Shown piece by piece: positions 1 to 6,481 of a stretch of 21,802 nt of DNA (position 1 is the stretch's first letter; the number at the start of each line of letters is the position of its first letter). The notes below the pieces were generated by a model, which made no database searches, was not told where the DNA came from, and saw only the letters and a program-made list of their open reading frames with translations. The translations under genes and the position numbers were made by a program. Origin of the DNA: Pedobacter sp. UBA5917 (GTDB lineage Bacteria; Bacteroidota; Bacteroidia; Sphingobacteriales; Sphingobacteriaceae); the NCBI RefSeq assembly GCF_002432345.1, contig NZ_DJDT01000026.1, positions 1 through 21,802 on the forward strand. The letters are read 5' to 3'.

Positions 1-24
1 TCTCAAATCTCAAATCTCAAATCT
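1..24. repeat. Heptamer tandem repeat before ispE
   Basis: Three exact tandem copies of the 7-mer TCTCAAA followed by TCT, ending two bases before the ispE start codon. The array is cut by the window edge, so its full length is unknown. The same word family fills the spacer before metZ (1335-1418). Confidence 0.85.
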
Positions 25-26
25 GT

Positions 27-830
27 ATGTTATCTTTCCCCAACGCAAAAATAAACCTAGGTTTAAATATCACCGAAAAACGTGCCGATGGTTACCACAA
101 CCTCGAAACGGTTTTTTATCCGATCAATATTAAGGATTCGGTCGAAATTACCGATACGAAAGAAACTTTTTGCAAAATACACGGGATTGATATTCCCGGC
201 GATGCGAACGATAACCTGTGTTTTAAAGCTTATCAGTTAATCAAAAAAGATTTTGATATTCCGGCACAGCGGATTGATTTGTTGAAAAATATTCCGGTAG
301 GGGCAGGTTTAGGTGGTGGATCGGCAGATTGTGCTTTTCTGATCAAATTATTAAATGAAAAGTTCAATTTAGGTTTATCCACTAGTAAGATGGAAGATTA
401 TGCCCGTCAGCTTGGTGCCGACTGTGCATTTTTTATCGAAAATAAGCCTGTTTATGCTTTTAATAAAGGCGATGAATTTGAAAAGTGCGAAGTAGATTTG
501 TCAGCCTGGTTTAAAGTTTTGGTAAAACCGCCCGTACATGTAAGCACAGCCGATGCTTATGCACATGTAAAACCTCAAAAACCTTTGCAATCGTTAAAAG
601 AAATCATACATTTGCATCCAACAACATGGAAATATAAGGTTATTAACGATTTCGAAATATCGGTTTTCGCAAAATATCCCCAAATTCGTCAAATAAAAAC
701 CAGTTTATACGATGCAGGCGCAACATTCGCTTTAATGAGTGGTAGCGGTTCGTCGGTTTTTGCATTATTTAGCCATCCGGTTAAATTGCCAGAACTGGAA
801 AAAAACAACACAGTTTATTATAATATTTAA
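27..830 (+). CDS. ispE: 4-diphosphocytidyl-2-C-methyl-D-erythritol kinase
   Basis: Cytoplasmic GHMP kinase that phosphorylates CDP-methylerythritol at the 2-hydroxyl, a step of the non-mevalonate (MEP) route to isoprenoid precursors. The 267-residue product starts with the family signature FPNAKINLGLNI (4-15), whose Lys8 is the usual active-site lysine. The ATP loop PVGAGLGGGSADCAF is at about 90-104, the catalytic-type aspartate is D132 in LGADCAFF, and the glycine-rich third motif MSGSGSSVFALF is at 237-248. The length is slightly below the ~280 residues usual for the family, but all three motifs are present, so the gene looks complete and functional. The ATG follows directly on a heptamer repeat and no Shine-Dalgarno is visible, which is normal in Bacteroidota. 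The OsmC and PLP-enzyme genes follow on the same strand but are separated by repeat spacers, so co-transcription is uncertain. Confidence 0.95.
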   Translation: MLSFPNAKINLGLNITEKRADGYHNLETVFYPINIKDSVEITDTKETFCKIHGIDIPGDANDNLCFKAYQLIKKDFDIPAQRIDLLKNIPVGAGLGGGSADCAFLIKLLNEKFNLGLSTSKMEDYARQLGADCAFFIENKPVYAFNKGDEFEKCEVDLSAWFKVLVKPPVHVSTADAYAHVKPQKPLQSLKEIIHLHPTTWKYKVINDFEISVFAKYPQIRQIKTSLYDAGATFALMSGSGSSVFALFSHPVKLPELEKNNTVYYNI

Positions 831-833
831 ATA

Positions 834-910
834 GAGCTTAAAGGTTAAAGCAGAAAGACTAAAGCAAATTCGTCTTGATTCTTGATACTAAATACTCGAT
901 ACTAACAACA
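834..910. repeat. Degenerate heptamer array between ispE and osmC
   Basis: After the ispE stop the spacer splits without slippage into 7-base words up to the next ATG. Words include AAGGTTA, AAGCAGA, AAGACTA, AAGCAAA, then TGATTCT, TGATACT, AAATACT, CGATACT. Neighbouring words share three to five positions, and the consensus changes halfway from AAGNNNA to NGATACT. No promoter box is clearly separable from the repeat. Confidence 0.7.
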
Positions 911-1329
911 TGAACATTAATCTAGTCCGCAAAAGCGGTAAATTTAATTTTGAAGCAGAAAACGAGAGCGGTTTTACTGTAGAGCTGGATGCAAAGGCTG
1001 CGATAGGTGGCGAAGGAAAAGGTTTCAGGCCAATGGAAATGCTATTGATAGGTTTAGGTGGTTGCAGCGGAATTGATATGGTAAATGTATTAACGAAGCA
1101 AAAGGAACCCCTTGATGATGTTAAAATCGCGATAAATGCCACACGTAAAGAGGAAGAAATGCCGCCGATTTTTGATGTAATTGATATCCATTTTGATCTA
1201 TATGGCGATTTAAGCGTACAAAAAGTAGAGCGTGCATTACAGATGACCTTCGATAAATACTGCTCCGTATCGAATATTTTAGGCCGCTCAGCAACAATTA
1301 ACTTTACTTACAAAATAAACAAGGTGTAG
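910..1329 (+). CDS. OsmC/Ohr family protein
   Basis: A 139-residue protein of the OsmC/Ohr superfamily, small cytoplasmic alpha/beta proteins that in characterised members are thiol peroxidases for organic hydroperoxides. The two reactive cysteines are visible: C52 in the helix motif LIGLGGCSGIDMV and C118 in DKYCSVSNIL. The N-terminal strand region and the GFRPMEMLL segment before the first cysteine also fit. The sequence resembles the general YhfA/OsmC-like subgroup rather than classical Ohr, so the substrate is not predictable. The ATG at 910 is the first after the repeat spacer and gives the normal family length. It sits between ispE and a sulfhydrylase-type enzyme; a link to sulfur or oxidant metabolism is only suggestive. 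Confidence 0.88.
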   Translation: MNINLVRKSGKFNFEAENESGFTVELDAKAAIGGEGKGFRPMEMLLIGLGGCSGIDMVNVLTKQKEPLDDVKIAINATRKEEEMPPIFDVIDIHFDLYGDLSVQKVERALQMTFDKYCSVSNILGRSATINFTYKINKV

Positions 1330-1334
1330 GAAAG

Positions 1335-1418
1335 GTTTAAGGCGTAAGGCTTAGTAACAATATCTAAAGTTTCAAATCTCAAGTCTAGTGTCTCAAATCT
1401 AATGTCTCACATCTCATA
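1335..1418. repeat. Twelve in-phase heptamers upstream of metZ
   Basis: The osmC-metZ spacer divides into twelve consecutive 7-mers: GTTTAAG, GCGTAAG, GCTTAGT, AACAATA, TCTAAAG, TTTCAAA, TCTCAAG, TCTAGTG, TCTCAAA, TCTAATG, TCTCACA, TCTCATA. The last eight fit TYTNANN; the first three fit GNNTANN (GCTTAGT ends differently). The array starts five bases after the osmC stop and ends 18 bases before the metZ ATG. Confidence 0.75.
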
Positions 1419-1436
1419 ATAATATCTTAGAATACA

Positions 1437-2603
1437 ATGAAATCCGAAAATTTTGAAACCATAGCTATACGCACCCAAACAGAACGCAGTTTGCATAAAG
1501 AGCATTCATCGCCGATTTACCTCACTTCGAGTTATAAATTTGATGATGCGGAAGAAATGCGTGCCCTGTTTGCAAATGAGAAAGAAGGGAATGTTTATAG
1601 CCGTTATTCAAATCCGAATACCTCAGAGTTTATCGATAAAATGTGCCTTTTGGAAGGTGCTGAAGATGGCTTTGCAACCGCAACCGGTATGGCGGCCATT
1701 TTTACCACTTTTGGCGCTTTCTTAAAAAATGGCGATCATCTGGTTTCGAGCCGTTCGGTTTTTGGTTCTACACATCAATTGTTGACCAATGTTTTCTCTA
1801 ACTGGGGGGTAACCTTTGATTATGCCGATTTAGACAAACCACAGGATTGGGAAGCATTGATCAAGCCAAATACCAAAATGATTTTTGTCGAAACGCCGTC
1901 AAACCCAGGTATTGATATCATCGATCTTGAATTTTTGGGCGATCTGGCTAAAAAACACAATATTTTATTGGTGGTTGATAACTGTTTCGCAACACCTTAT
2001 CTGCAACAGCCGATTAAGTTTGGCGCACATATTTCTATCCATTCGGCTACCAAGTACATCGACGGACAGGGCCGTGTGTTAGGGGGCATTATTTTAGGTA
2101 CAAAGGCGCTGATTGCCGAGGTGGTAGGTTTTGCCCGTCACAGCGGACCATCACTTTCACCTTTTAATGCATGGATTTTATCTAAAAGCTTAGAAACTTT
2201 GGCTATCCGTATGGACCGTCATTGCGAAAATGCGCTAAAAGTGGCCGAGTATTTGGAAAAACACCCGAAAATCAAATTGGTTAAATATCCTTTCCTGCCA
2301 TCGCACCCGCAGTACGAAATTGCCAAAAAGCAGATGAAACAGGGTGGAGGTATTGTAACCATCGTGGTTGATGGTGGTATAGATGTGGCCCGTAAATTTA
2401 TGGATCGTTTAGAGATGTTCTCTATCTCTGCAAACTTAGCCGATACACGTTCTATTGCTACGCATCCTGCCACGAGTACGCACAGCAAACTTACCGAAGA
2501 ACAGAGAAATGAAGTAGGTATTGAACAGGGTTCTATCCGTTTATCAATCGGTTTAGAGCATATTAATGATATTTTAGCCGATATTGAGCAGGCTTTAGCT
2601 TAA
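1437..2603 (+). CDS. metZ: Trans-sulfuration family PLP enzyme, probable O-acyl-homoserine sulfhydrylase
   Basis: A 388-residue Cys/Met-metabolism PLP-dependent enzyme (cystathionine gamma-synthase family, fold type I). Visible features are YSRYSNPN (54-61) for the phosphate/substrate site, the ATGMAAI cofactor loop (82-88), the pyridine-ring aspartate D181 in LLVVDNCFATP, and the Schiff-base lysine K206 in SIHSATKYIDGQG. The C-terminal part carries a SIRLSIGLEHINDI motif with the carboxylate-binding arginine. Family members make homocysteine or cystathionine from activated homoserine, or cleave such thioethers. The overall pattern resembles O-succinylhomoserine sulfhydrylase (MetZ), but sequence alone does not separate this from cystathionine synthase or lyase. 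The ATG at 1437 gives full length. A strong terminator follows, so the transcript probably ends here. Confidence 0.85.
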   Translation: MKSENFETIAIRTQTERSLHKEHSSPIYLTSSYKFDDAEEMRALFANEKEGNVYSRYSNPNTSEFIDKMCLLEGAEDGFATATGMAAIFTTFGAFLKNGDHLVSSRSVFGSTHQLLTNVFSNWGVTFDYADLDKPQDWEALIKPNTKMIFVETPSNPGIDIIDLEFLGDLAKKHNILLVVDNCFATPYLQQPIKFGAHISIHSATKYIDGQGRVLGGIILGTKALIAEVVGFARHSGPSLSPFNAWILSKSLETLAIRMDRHCENALKVAEYLEKHPKIKLVKYPFLPSHPQYEIAKKQMKQGGGIVTIVVDGGIDVARKFMDRLEMFSISANLADTRSIATHPATSTHSKLTEEQRNEVGIEQGSIRLSIGLEHINDILADIEQALA

Positions 2604-2623
2604 TCTGCAATCAAAATATATTA

Positions 2624-2661
2624 AAAAAGGGAGGTGTTTTTAAACATCTCCCTTTTTGTTT
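2624..2661. terminator. Bidirectional intrinsic terminator
   Basis: A 16-bp stem (AAAAAGGGAGGTGTTT, 2624-2639) pairs with 2642-2657 across a two-base loop with one G-T mismatch. It has a T-run on the plus side and an A-run before the stem. It lies between the convergent metZ and lipoprotein genes, so it can terminate both transcripts. Confidence 0.88.
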
Positions 2662-2673
2662 TCGGCAATATTG

Positions 2674-3930
2674 TTATTCGTATTTAGAAAAATCAACAGC
2701 AAATATGCAGCGGTTAACCTGACTGCCATTTTTAGCCCCTGCATTAGGTTCAAATTCGGTTAAGCTCCATAAGTAGCCATATTGTGCTTCAAGATATAAA
2801 GATTCGGCACCATAAGGCCATCTGTACCTCACTGTATTGGTATCGCCATCGGTATATCTTGCTAAACGGGCGGTAGATCCATACGATTCGCTTGGCGATC
2901 CGGTGCACGAGAGCCAGGTTCTGTTCCCTTTTCTGAAAACACCCTGTATGCCATGTGCGTGATCAGAGGCAAACAGGCTGTTTTTAGGGATTACCGTTTG
3001 TATGCCCGAGTTTTGAAGCTCGCCGGCAGTATTGATCGGAAATCCGAATATTTTAGGTATGATAGATGCATCTGCACTTCCGGCATAATATTGGCCCGTC
3101 CATAACTGGTTGTTTTCGTAATTTACCTGTACGGTTGAAAAGGGATCCGCGTCATTAATTTTATAATAACCCAACTGTGGCAGGATGTAGCGGTAATTAA
3201 ACGCATAAAGATTGCCGCTGGCGTCTTTACCACATTTGTTTTCGGTGCCGGTTCCCGAGGTTACTTCGATAATCTTGTCTAAATCGAATACCCTCAAGCC
3301 AAGACTTGTACTGCTCAGATAGATTTTACCGTTAAAATAAGCGATTCCGCCCGCATGAACATTTAATGGCGCATAAGAACTGTATTGTGTATAATCTAAT
3401 GTGCCGGTTGGCAAAGTAGGTTGTACCAGTAAAATGTGTCTGTAAGTTAAATAAGTGGACGAACTCGGACTGATATCGATAAGGGTTATTCTCGAACCTT
3501 TACTCTCTGCAGCATCTTTCGCATACCAGCTTACCAATAGATAGCGTACACCATTCCTCGTGAAACCGGCAATGCCCTGCGGACGCCATATTGAAGTAGT
3601 TTCATCATCTTCGTTCCACCTGATACCCCTTACACGGTTTTCTTCAGGTACGTTAAAACCGTAAACCTCGGTGTAAGCACTGCCACCGATTGCCTGGCGG
3701 TTTTTATCAATCTGTGTTGGGTTTAAAAATGTAAAGCCCGTGTTGATATAGGCTGACGTATTGGTATAAGCATTTACACTTGGCGTTGCAGCGGCGGCGG
3801 CGTTGGCAGCCATTAGCATATTTTTGTTCTGGAGAGTGGTATTCAATTGCTCTTCGGAAAAGTTGTTCTTCTTACAAGAAAATGCGAACAGGCATAACGC
3901 CAATAGCATCGGAATAATGGTTTTTTGCAT
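2674..3930 (-). CDS. Lipoprotein of unknown function, possible beta-propeller
   Basis: The likely start is the ATG at 3930, which begins MQKTIIPMLLALCLFAFSCKK. This is a short basic N-terminus, a hydrophobic core and a lipobox-like FAFSC, so the mature protein should be a lipid-anchored SPII product. An in-frame ATG at 3969 would add 13 polar residues ahead of the signal and is less likely. The mature part (about 400 residues) starts with a Ser/Asn/Ala-rich linker including a run of five alanines. It continues with repeated strand-rich blocks such as RPQGIAGFTRNG, HAGGIAYFNGKIYLSS and HAHGIQGVF, which suggest a secreted beta-propeller. I recognise no catalytic motif and give no function. It converges on metZ across a shared terminator and is transcribed alone. 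Confidence 0.8.
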   Translation of the reverse strand: MQKTIIPMLLALCLFAFSCKKNNFSEEQLNTTLQNKNMLMAANAAAAATPSVNAYTNTSAYINTGFTFLNPTQIDKNRQAIGGSAYTEVYGFNVPEENRVRGIRWNEDDETTSIWRPQGIAGFTRNGVRYLLVSWYAKDAAESKGSRITLIDISPSSSTYLTYRHILLVQPTLPTGTLDYTQYSSYAPLNVHAGGIAYFNGKIYLSSTSLGLRVFDLDKIIEVTSGTGTENKCGKDASGNLYAFNYRYILPQLGYYKINDADPFSTVQVNYENNQLWTGQYYAGSADASIIPKIFGFPINTAGELQNSGIQTVIPKNSLFASDHAHGIQGVFRKGNRTWLSCTGSPSESYGSTARLARYTDGDTNTVRYRWPYGAESLYLEAQYGYLWSLTEFEPNAGAKNGSQVNRCIFAVDFSKYE

Positions 3931-4100
3931 AGATTTATAATATTGATTGTTTTGGTTAAACTGAAACAAGTTTAAAGTGTATGTATAAACTTAAACCCGT
4001 AAGGGTGTTAAGGATTGGTTATGTTTAGAATAAAAGGTATTTCCTAGGCTGATTTTGATTAATAACACTTCCTCAAATATCTTTTGTGGATATTTTTAAT

Positions 4101-4180
4101 TCAGGTCGTCACCCTGAATTTATTTCAGGGTCATTTAGCAGGAAGGATGCTGTCCCGAAGCTTCGGGACAGCATGACGAT
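4101..4180. repeat. Double-hairpin interspersed repeat
   Basis: The first hairpin has 8-bp arms (ACCCTGAA 4111-4118, TTCAGGGT 4124-4131) and a 5-base loop. The second is a perfect 26-bp palindrome at 4148-4173 with half-site TGCTGTCCCGAAG and no loop. CGTC at 4107-4110 and GACG at 4175-4178 bracket both, so the whole block can fold as one cruciform. It looks like an intergenic REP-type element. The first hairpin could also terminate a transcript, but it lacks a T-run. Confidence 0.7.
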
Positions 4181-4354
4181 CGAATAGGGAAAGGGGATAA
4201 AAATATGATCAGTATCAACAGAAATTGAGGTCCCAAGTAATTATTAAATTATCCATTCTGCTAAACTCAGGTGACTAAGGTGGTCATGAAAAATAAAGAC
4301 TTAGCTATCAGATTTAGCACCTTATTTGGATAGTTCAATATGCGAAAACATAAA

Positions 4355-4384
4355 CTTATATGGCCCTTACATGTCTCATATGGT
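4355..4384. repeat. Three decamer words
   Basis: Three consecutive 10-mers, CTTATATGGC, CCTTACATGT and CTCATATGGT, in exact phase. They form a short degenerate tandem array distinct from the heptamer families elsewhere in the window. Confidence 0.5.
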
Positions 4385-4405
4385 AAAAAAAATAAATAAA
4401 ACTAG

Positions 4406-4454
4406 ACTTCCGAAGTTTACCCCTTACACATTGGCCCACCGAAACTTCGGAAGT
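4406..4454. repeat. Inverted repeat 26 bp before the alkD-like gene
   Basis: Perfect 13-bp arms ACTTCCGAAGTTT (4406-4418) and AAACTTCGGAAGT (4442-4454) enclose a 23-base loop. The element ends 26 bases before the ATG at 4481, so in RNA it would form a 5' leader hairpin if transcription starts upstream. It could equally be an operator or an interspersed palindrome. Confidence 0.7.
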
Positions 4455-4480
4455 TTATTCAGAAAAACTAAATTCGTATT

Positions 4481-5155
4481 ATGAACGACATCGATTTTAT
4501 CCTTTCCGAGCTCCGGTCCATCAGCGAACCCGATTACCTGAAGAAAATGGCCCATTTTGGGATCGATATTTCTAAAGCTTTCGGCATCCGTGTGCCCAAT
4601 ATCCGCAAGCTGGGCAAACAGATCGGTAAAAATCAGGAACTCTCTTTATTGCTCTGGGAAACGGGATTTCATGAAGCACGTTTACTGGCTACCTTCATCG
4701 GTGATTATAAACAGGTAACAGAAACGCAAATAAACGCGTGGACAAAAGATTTTAGCTCCTGGGATATATGTGATCAGGCCTGTGGAAATCTTTTCGTTAA
4801 AACGCCTTATTTTAAGTCGAAAGCTTTTGAGTTTGCACAGGCAGAAGCTGAATTTGTAAAACGTACCGGTTTTGTGTTAATGGCCGAGGCAGCTGTTCAT
4901 CTTAAAAAAGAACCCAACGAAACTTTTCTTGCTTTTCTTCCGATAATCGAAAGAGAAGCTTACGACAACCGAAATTTTGTTAAAAAAGCAATTAACTGGG
5001 CTTTAAGGCAAATCGGTAAACGCAATGCTTTTCTGCATCAGCATGCTATCGAAACGGCTAATAATATTCTCGCGCAGAATAATAAAAAAACAAATTGGGT
5101 AGCTTTAGATGCTTTGAGAGAACTTAATAGCGATGCTGTACAGGCGAAATTTTAA
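4481..5155 (+). CDS. DNA alkylation repair protein, AlkD-like HEAT-repeat glycosylase
   Basis: A 224-residue all-helical protein of the AlkD/DNA_alkylation family. Characterised members excise positively charged alkyl-purines (N3- or N7-alkylated) without base flipping. Family hallmarks are present: the SSWDICDQ segment with W94, D95 and D98 matches the tryptophan/catalytic-aspartate region, and KKAINWALRQIGK (168-180) carries the second conserved tryptophan, W173, and R176. The N-terminal VPNIRKLGK segment also fits. The length matches single-domain AlkD (about 230). The ATG lies just after a strong inverted repeat, and a heptamer array follows the stop, so the gene is probably a stand-alone transcription unit. 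Whether it acts on DNA or has another substrate, as some HEAT-like homologues may, cannot be told. Confidence 0.88.
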   Translation: MNDIDFILSELRSISEPDYLKKMAHFGIDISKAFGIRVPNIRKLGKQIGKNQELSLLLWETGFHEARLLATFIGDYKQVTETQINAWTKDFSSWDICDQACGNLFVKTPYFKSKAFEFAQAEAEFVKRTGFVLMAEAAVHLKKEPNETFLAFLPIIEREAYDNRNFVKKAINWALRQIGKRNAFLHQHAIETANNILAQNNKKTNWVALDALRELNSDAVQAKF

Positions 5156-5160
5156 AGAAA

Positions 5161-5223
5161 GACTAAAGACCAAAGGAAAAAGACTAAAGGTTTAAGACTG
5201 GAGGCTAAAGACTCTGGGCTTAA
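5161..5223. repeat. Nine in-phase heptamers of the GACTAAA family
   Basis: Starting five bases after the alkD-like stop: GACTAAA, GACCAAA, GGAAAAA, GACTAAA, GGTTTAA, GACTGGA, GGCTAAA, GACTCTG, GGCTTAA. Every unit starts with G and no insertion breaks the 7-base phase. Confidence 0.8.
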
Positions 5224-5232
5224 AATATCTTT

Positions 5233-5330
5233 TACCAAATGCAAATCGCCCACCACCAAACGCCCAGCGCCCTCTGCACTTAGCTCTTTGCCCAACGCTT
5301 TTCGCTCTCTGCTCAGCACTCTTCACTTCT
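5233..5330. repeat. Fourteen in-phase C-rich heptamers
   Basis: Units run TACCAAA, TGCAAAT, CGCCCAC, CACCAAA, CGCCCAG, CGCCCTC, TGCACTT, AGCTCTT, TGCCCAA, CGCTTTT, CGCTCTC, TGCTCAG, CACTCTT, CACTTCT. The approximate consensus is YGCYCNN. This C-rich, G-poor composition differs sharply from the A-rich array 10 bases upstream, whose phase it does not share. Confidence 0.75.
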
Positions 5331-5365
5331 TACCCTACATCAATGCACAGCAAGCCTTACAGTAT

Positions 5366-5373
5366 TAACTTTG
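5366..5373 (+). promoter_or_regulatory. Putative -7 promoter box of the pirin gene
   Basis: TAACTTTG matches the Bacteroidota -7 consensus TAnnTTTG, 24 bases before the ATG. A purine-rich AAAGGA at about 5387-5393 may act as ribosome binding site. I see no TTTG at the expected -33 spacing. Confidence 0.5.
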
Positions 5374-5397
5374 TATCATAAATAAGAAAGGAAATTT

Positions 5398-6120
5398 ATG
5401 TCACAGTTCATTTTGCACAAAGAAAACACTCGCGGTCATGCTAATCATGGCTGGTTAAATGCACACCACTCATTCAGTTTTGCAAACTATTACAATCCTG
5501 AAAGGATGCACTTCGGGGTTTTGAGGGTTTTAAATGATGACTTGATTGATGGTGGAATGGGTTTTGGTAGCCATCCGCACGATAACATGGAAATTATTAC
5601 CATTCCGTTGGCAGGTGCAATTGCGCACAAAGATAGTATGGGCAGTTCGGCGATAATCAAATACGGGGAAATCCAGGTAATGAGCGCCGGAACAGGCGTA
5701 AGCCACAGCGAGTATAATGCAAACGCTGATGAGCAGTTAAATTTATTGCAGATCTGGTTGTTCCCGAACAGGAAAAATGTTACACCGCGTTACGATCAGC
5801 AGTCGATCGATGTTGCTGCAAGTCACAACAATTTTCAGCAGATCTTATCGCCAAATGCAGATGATGCAGGCGTTTGGATCCATCAGGATGCCTGGTTTTC
5901 GTTAGGTAATTTTGATGAAGGTTTCGAAACAGAATACAAAATCAAAAAAGCCGGTAATGGCGTATATGCTTTTGTAATCAGCGGAGAAGTAACCATTAAC
6001 GGACAGGTGCTGAGTAAAAGAGATGGCTTAGGTGTATGGGATACCGATAGCATCAGCTTTAAAGCCAATACCGCAGGAGCAGAAGTTTTATTGATGGATG
6101 TTCCGATGGAATTGAATTAA
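5398..6120 (+). CDS. Pirin family bicupin protein
   Basis: A 240-residue bicupin of the pirin family. Bacterial YhhW-type members bind a metal in the N-terminal cupin and can show quercetin 2,3-dioxygenase activity in vitro; the physiological role is generally unclear. The metal ligands are all visible: H59 and H61 in GSHPHDNMEI, H103 and E105 in GVSHSEYNA. The N-terminal HHSFSFANYYNPERMHFG block is also typical. The second cupin (about 150-235) lacks ligands, as expected. Length agrees with YhhW (~231). The start is supported by a purine-rich site and a -7 box upstream. A long palindrome follows the stop and the small gene after it may be read from the same promoter. Confidence 0.92.
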   Translation: MSQFILHKENTRGHANHGWLNAHHSFSFANYYNPERMHFGVLRVLNDDLIDGGMGFGSHPHDNMEIITIPLAGAIAHKDSMGSSAIIKYGEIQVMSAGTGVSHSEYNANADEQLNLLQIWLFPNRKNVTPRYDQQSIDVAASHNNFQQILSPNADDAGVWIHQDAWFSLGNFDEGFETEYKIKKAGNGVYAFVISGEVTINGQVLSKRDGLGVWDTDSISFKANTAGAEVLLMDVPMELN

Positions 6121-6133
6121 AATAATTTTAACC

Positions 6134-6166
6134 AAACCTCGCAGGTTTTTAAAACCTGCGAGGTTT
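6134..6166. repeat. 33-bp palindrome after the pirin gene
   Basis: Perfect 16-bp arms AAACCTCGCAGGTTTT (6134-6149) and their reverse complement (6151-6166) around a single T. T-rich sequence follows, so it could terminate the pirin transcript. The same palindrome occurs at 21777-21802, which marks it as an interspersed repeat rather than a dedicated terminator. Confidence 0.85.
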
Positions 6167-6181
6167 ATTTTTTAGAAAATT

Positions 6182-6478
6182 ATGCAAACCACCATACTTT
6201 ATATCGGTAGGGATACAGAAATTACCGTAGTAATGAACAGGCTACTTAATGCGCGGCCAGAGTGGAAAGGTATCTGTGTATGCACTGATGAAGAGGCTGC
6301 CGAAATCTGCGAAACGCAACAAATAAATCTGGTATTGTTGGGTAATGGAATTGATGCCGAATGCGAAAAAGCATTAAGAACAAAACTAACCGAGCTGAGG
6401 CCAGGCTTAAAAATTATCCAGCATTATGGTGGAGGGAGTGGACTTCTTTATGGAGAAATAATGACAGCGATCAGCTAG
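6182..6478 (+). CDS. Small receiver-like protein of unknown function
   Basis: A 98-residue soluble protein. Its alternating pattern (strand TILYIG 4-9, helix, strand GICVCT about 30-35, helix EEAAEICET, strand INLVLLG 49-55, helix, strand LKIIQHYGGGSGLL) resembles a truncated response-regulator receiver fold. At the end of the third strand, where a receiver has its phosphorylated aspartate, the sequence reads LLGNGID, so the phosphoacceptor position appears to be glycine or asparagine. The acidic pair after strand 1 is also missing (GRDTE), and the protein ends before the fifth helix of a full receiver (~120 residues). I infer a non-phosphorylated, degenerate receiver-like protein; the fold assignment is from pattern only. 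It lies 61 bases after pirin, across a palindrome, and a hairpin follows its stop. Confidence 0.7.
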   Translation: MQTTILYIGRDTEITVVMNRLLNARPEWKGICVCTDEEAAEICETQQINLVLLGNGIDAECEKALRTKLTELRPGLKIIQHYGGGSGLLYGEIMTAIS

Positions 6479-6481
6479 GAT

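Larger units (their letters stand above)
3970..4480. other. Spacer without a gene, rich in palindromes
   Basis: No coding region of note in 510 bases. It holds the upstream region of the lipoprotein gene, a two-hairpin repeat (4101-4180), three decamer words (4355-4384) and a long hairpin next to the alkD-like start (4406-4454). The rest shows nothing I can name. Confidence 0.6.

Noticed and set aside
888..1142. Minus-strand ORF inside osmC and other overlapping frames within known genes
   Set aside because: They are other-frame readings of well-supported genes with no independent evidence.
3785..3815. GCC/GCG run in the lipoprotein gene as a microsatellite
   Set aside because: It encodes a short Ala run in the linker and is mixed in codons; too short to call phase-variable.
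2674..3969. Lipoprotein start at 3969
   Set aside because: It would put 13 polar residues ahead of the signal peptide; the ATG at 3930 gives a standard lipoprotein signal.
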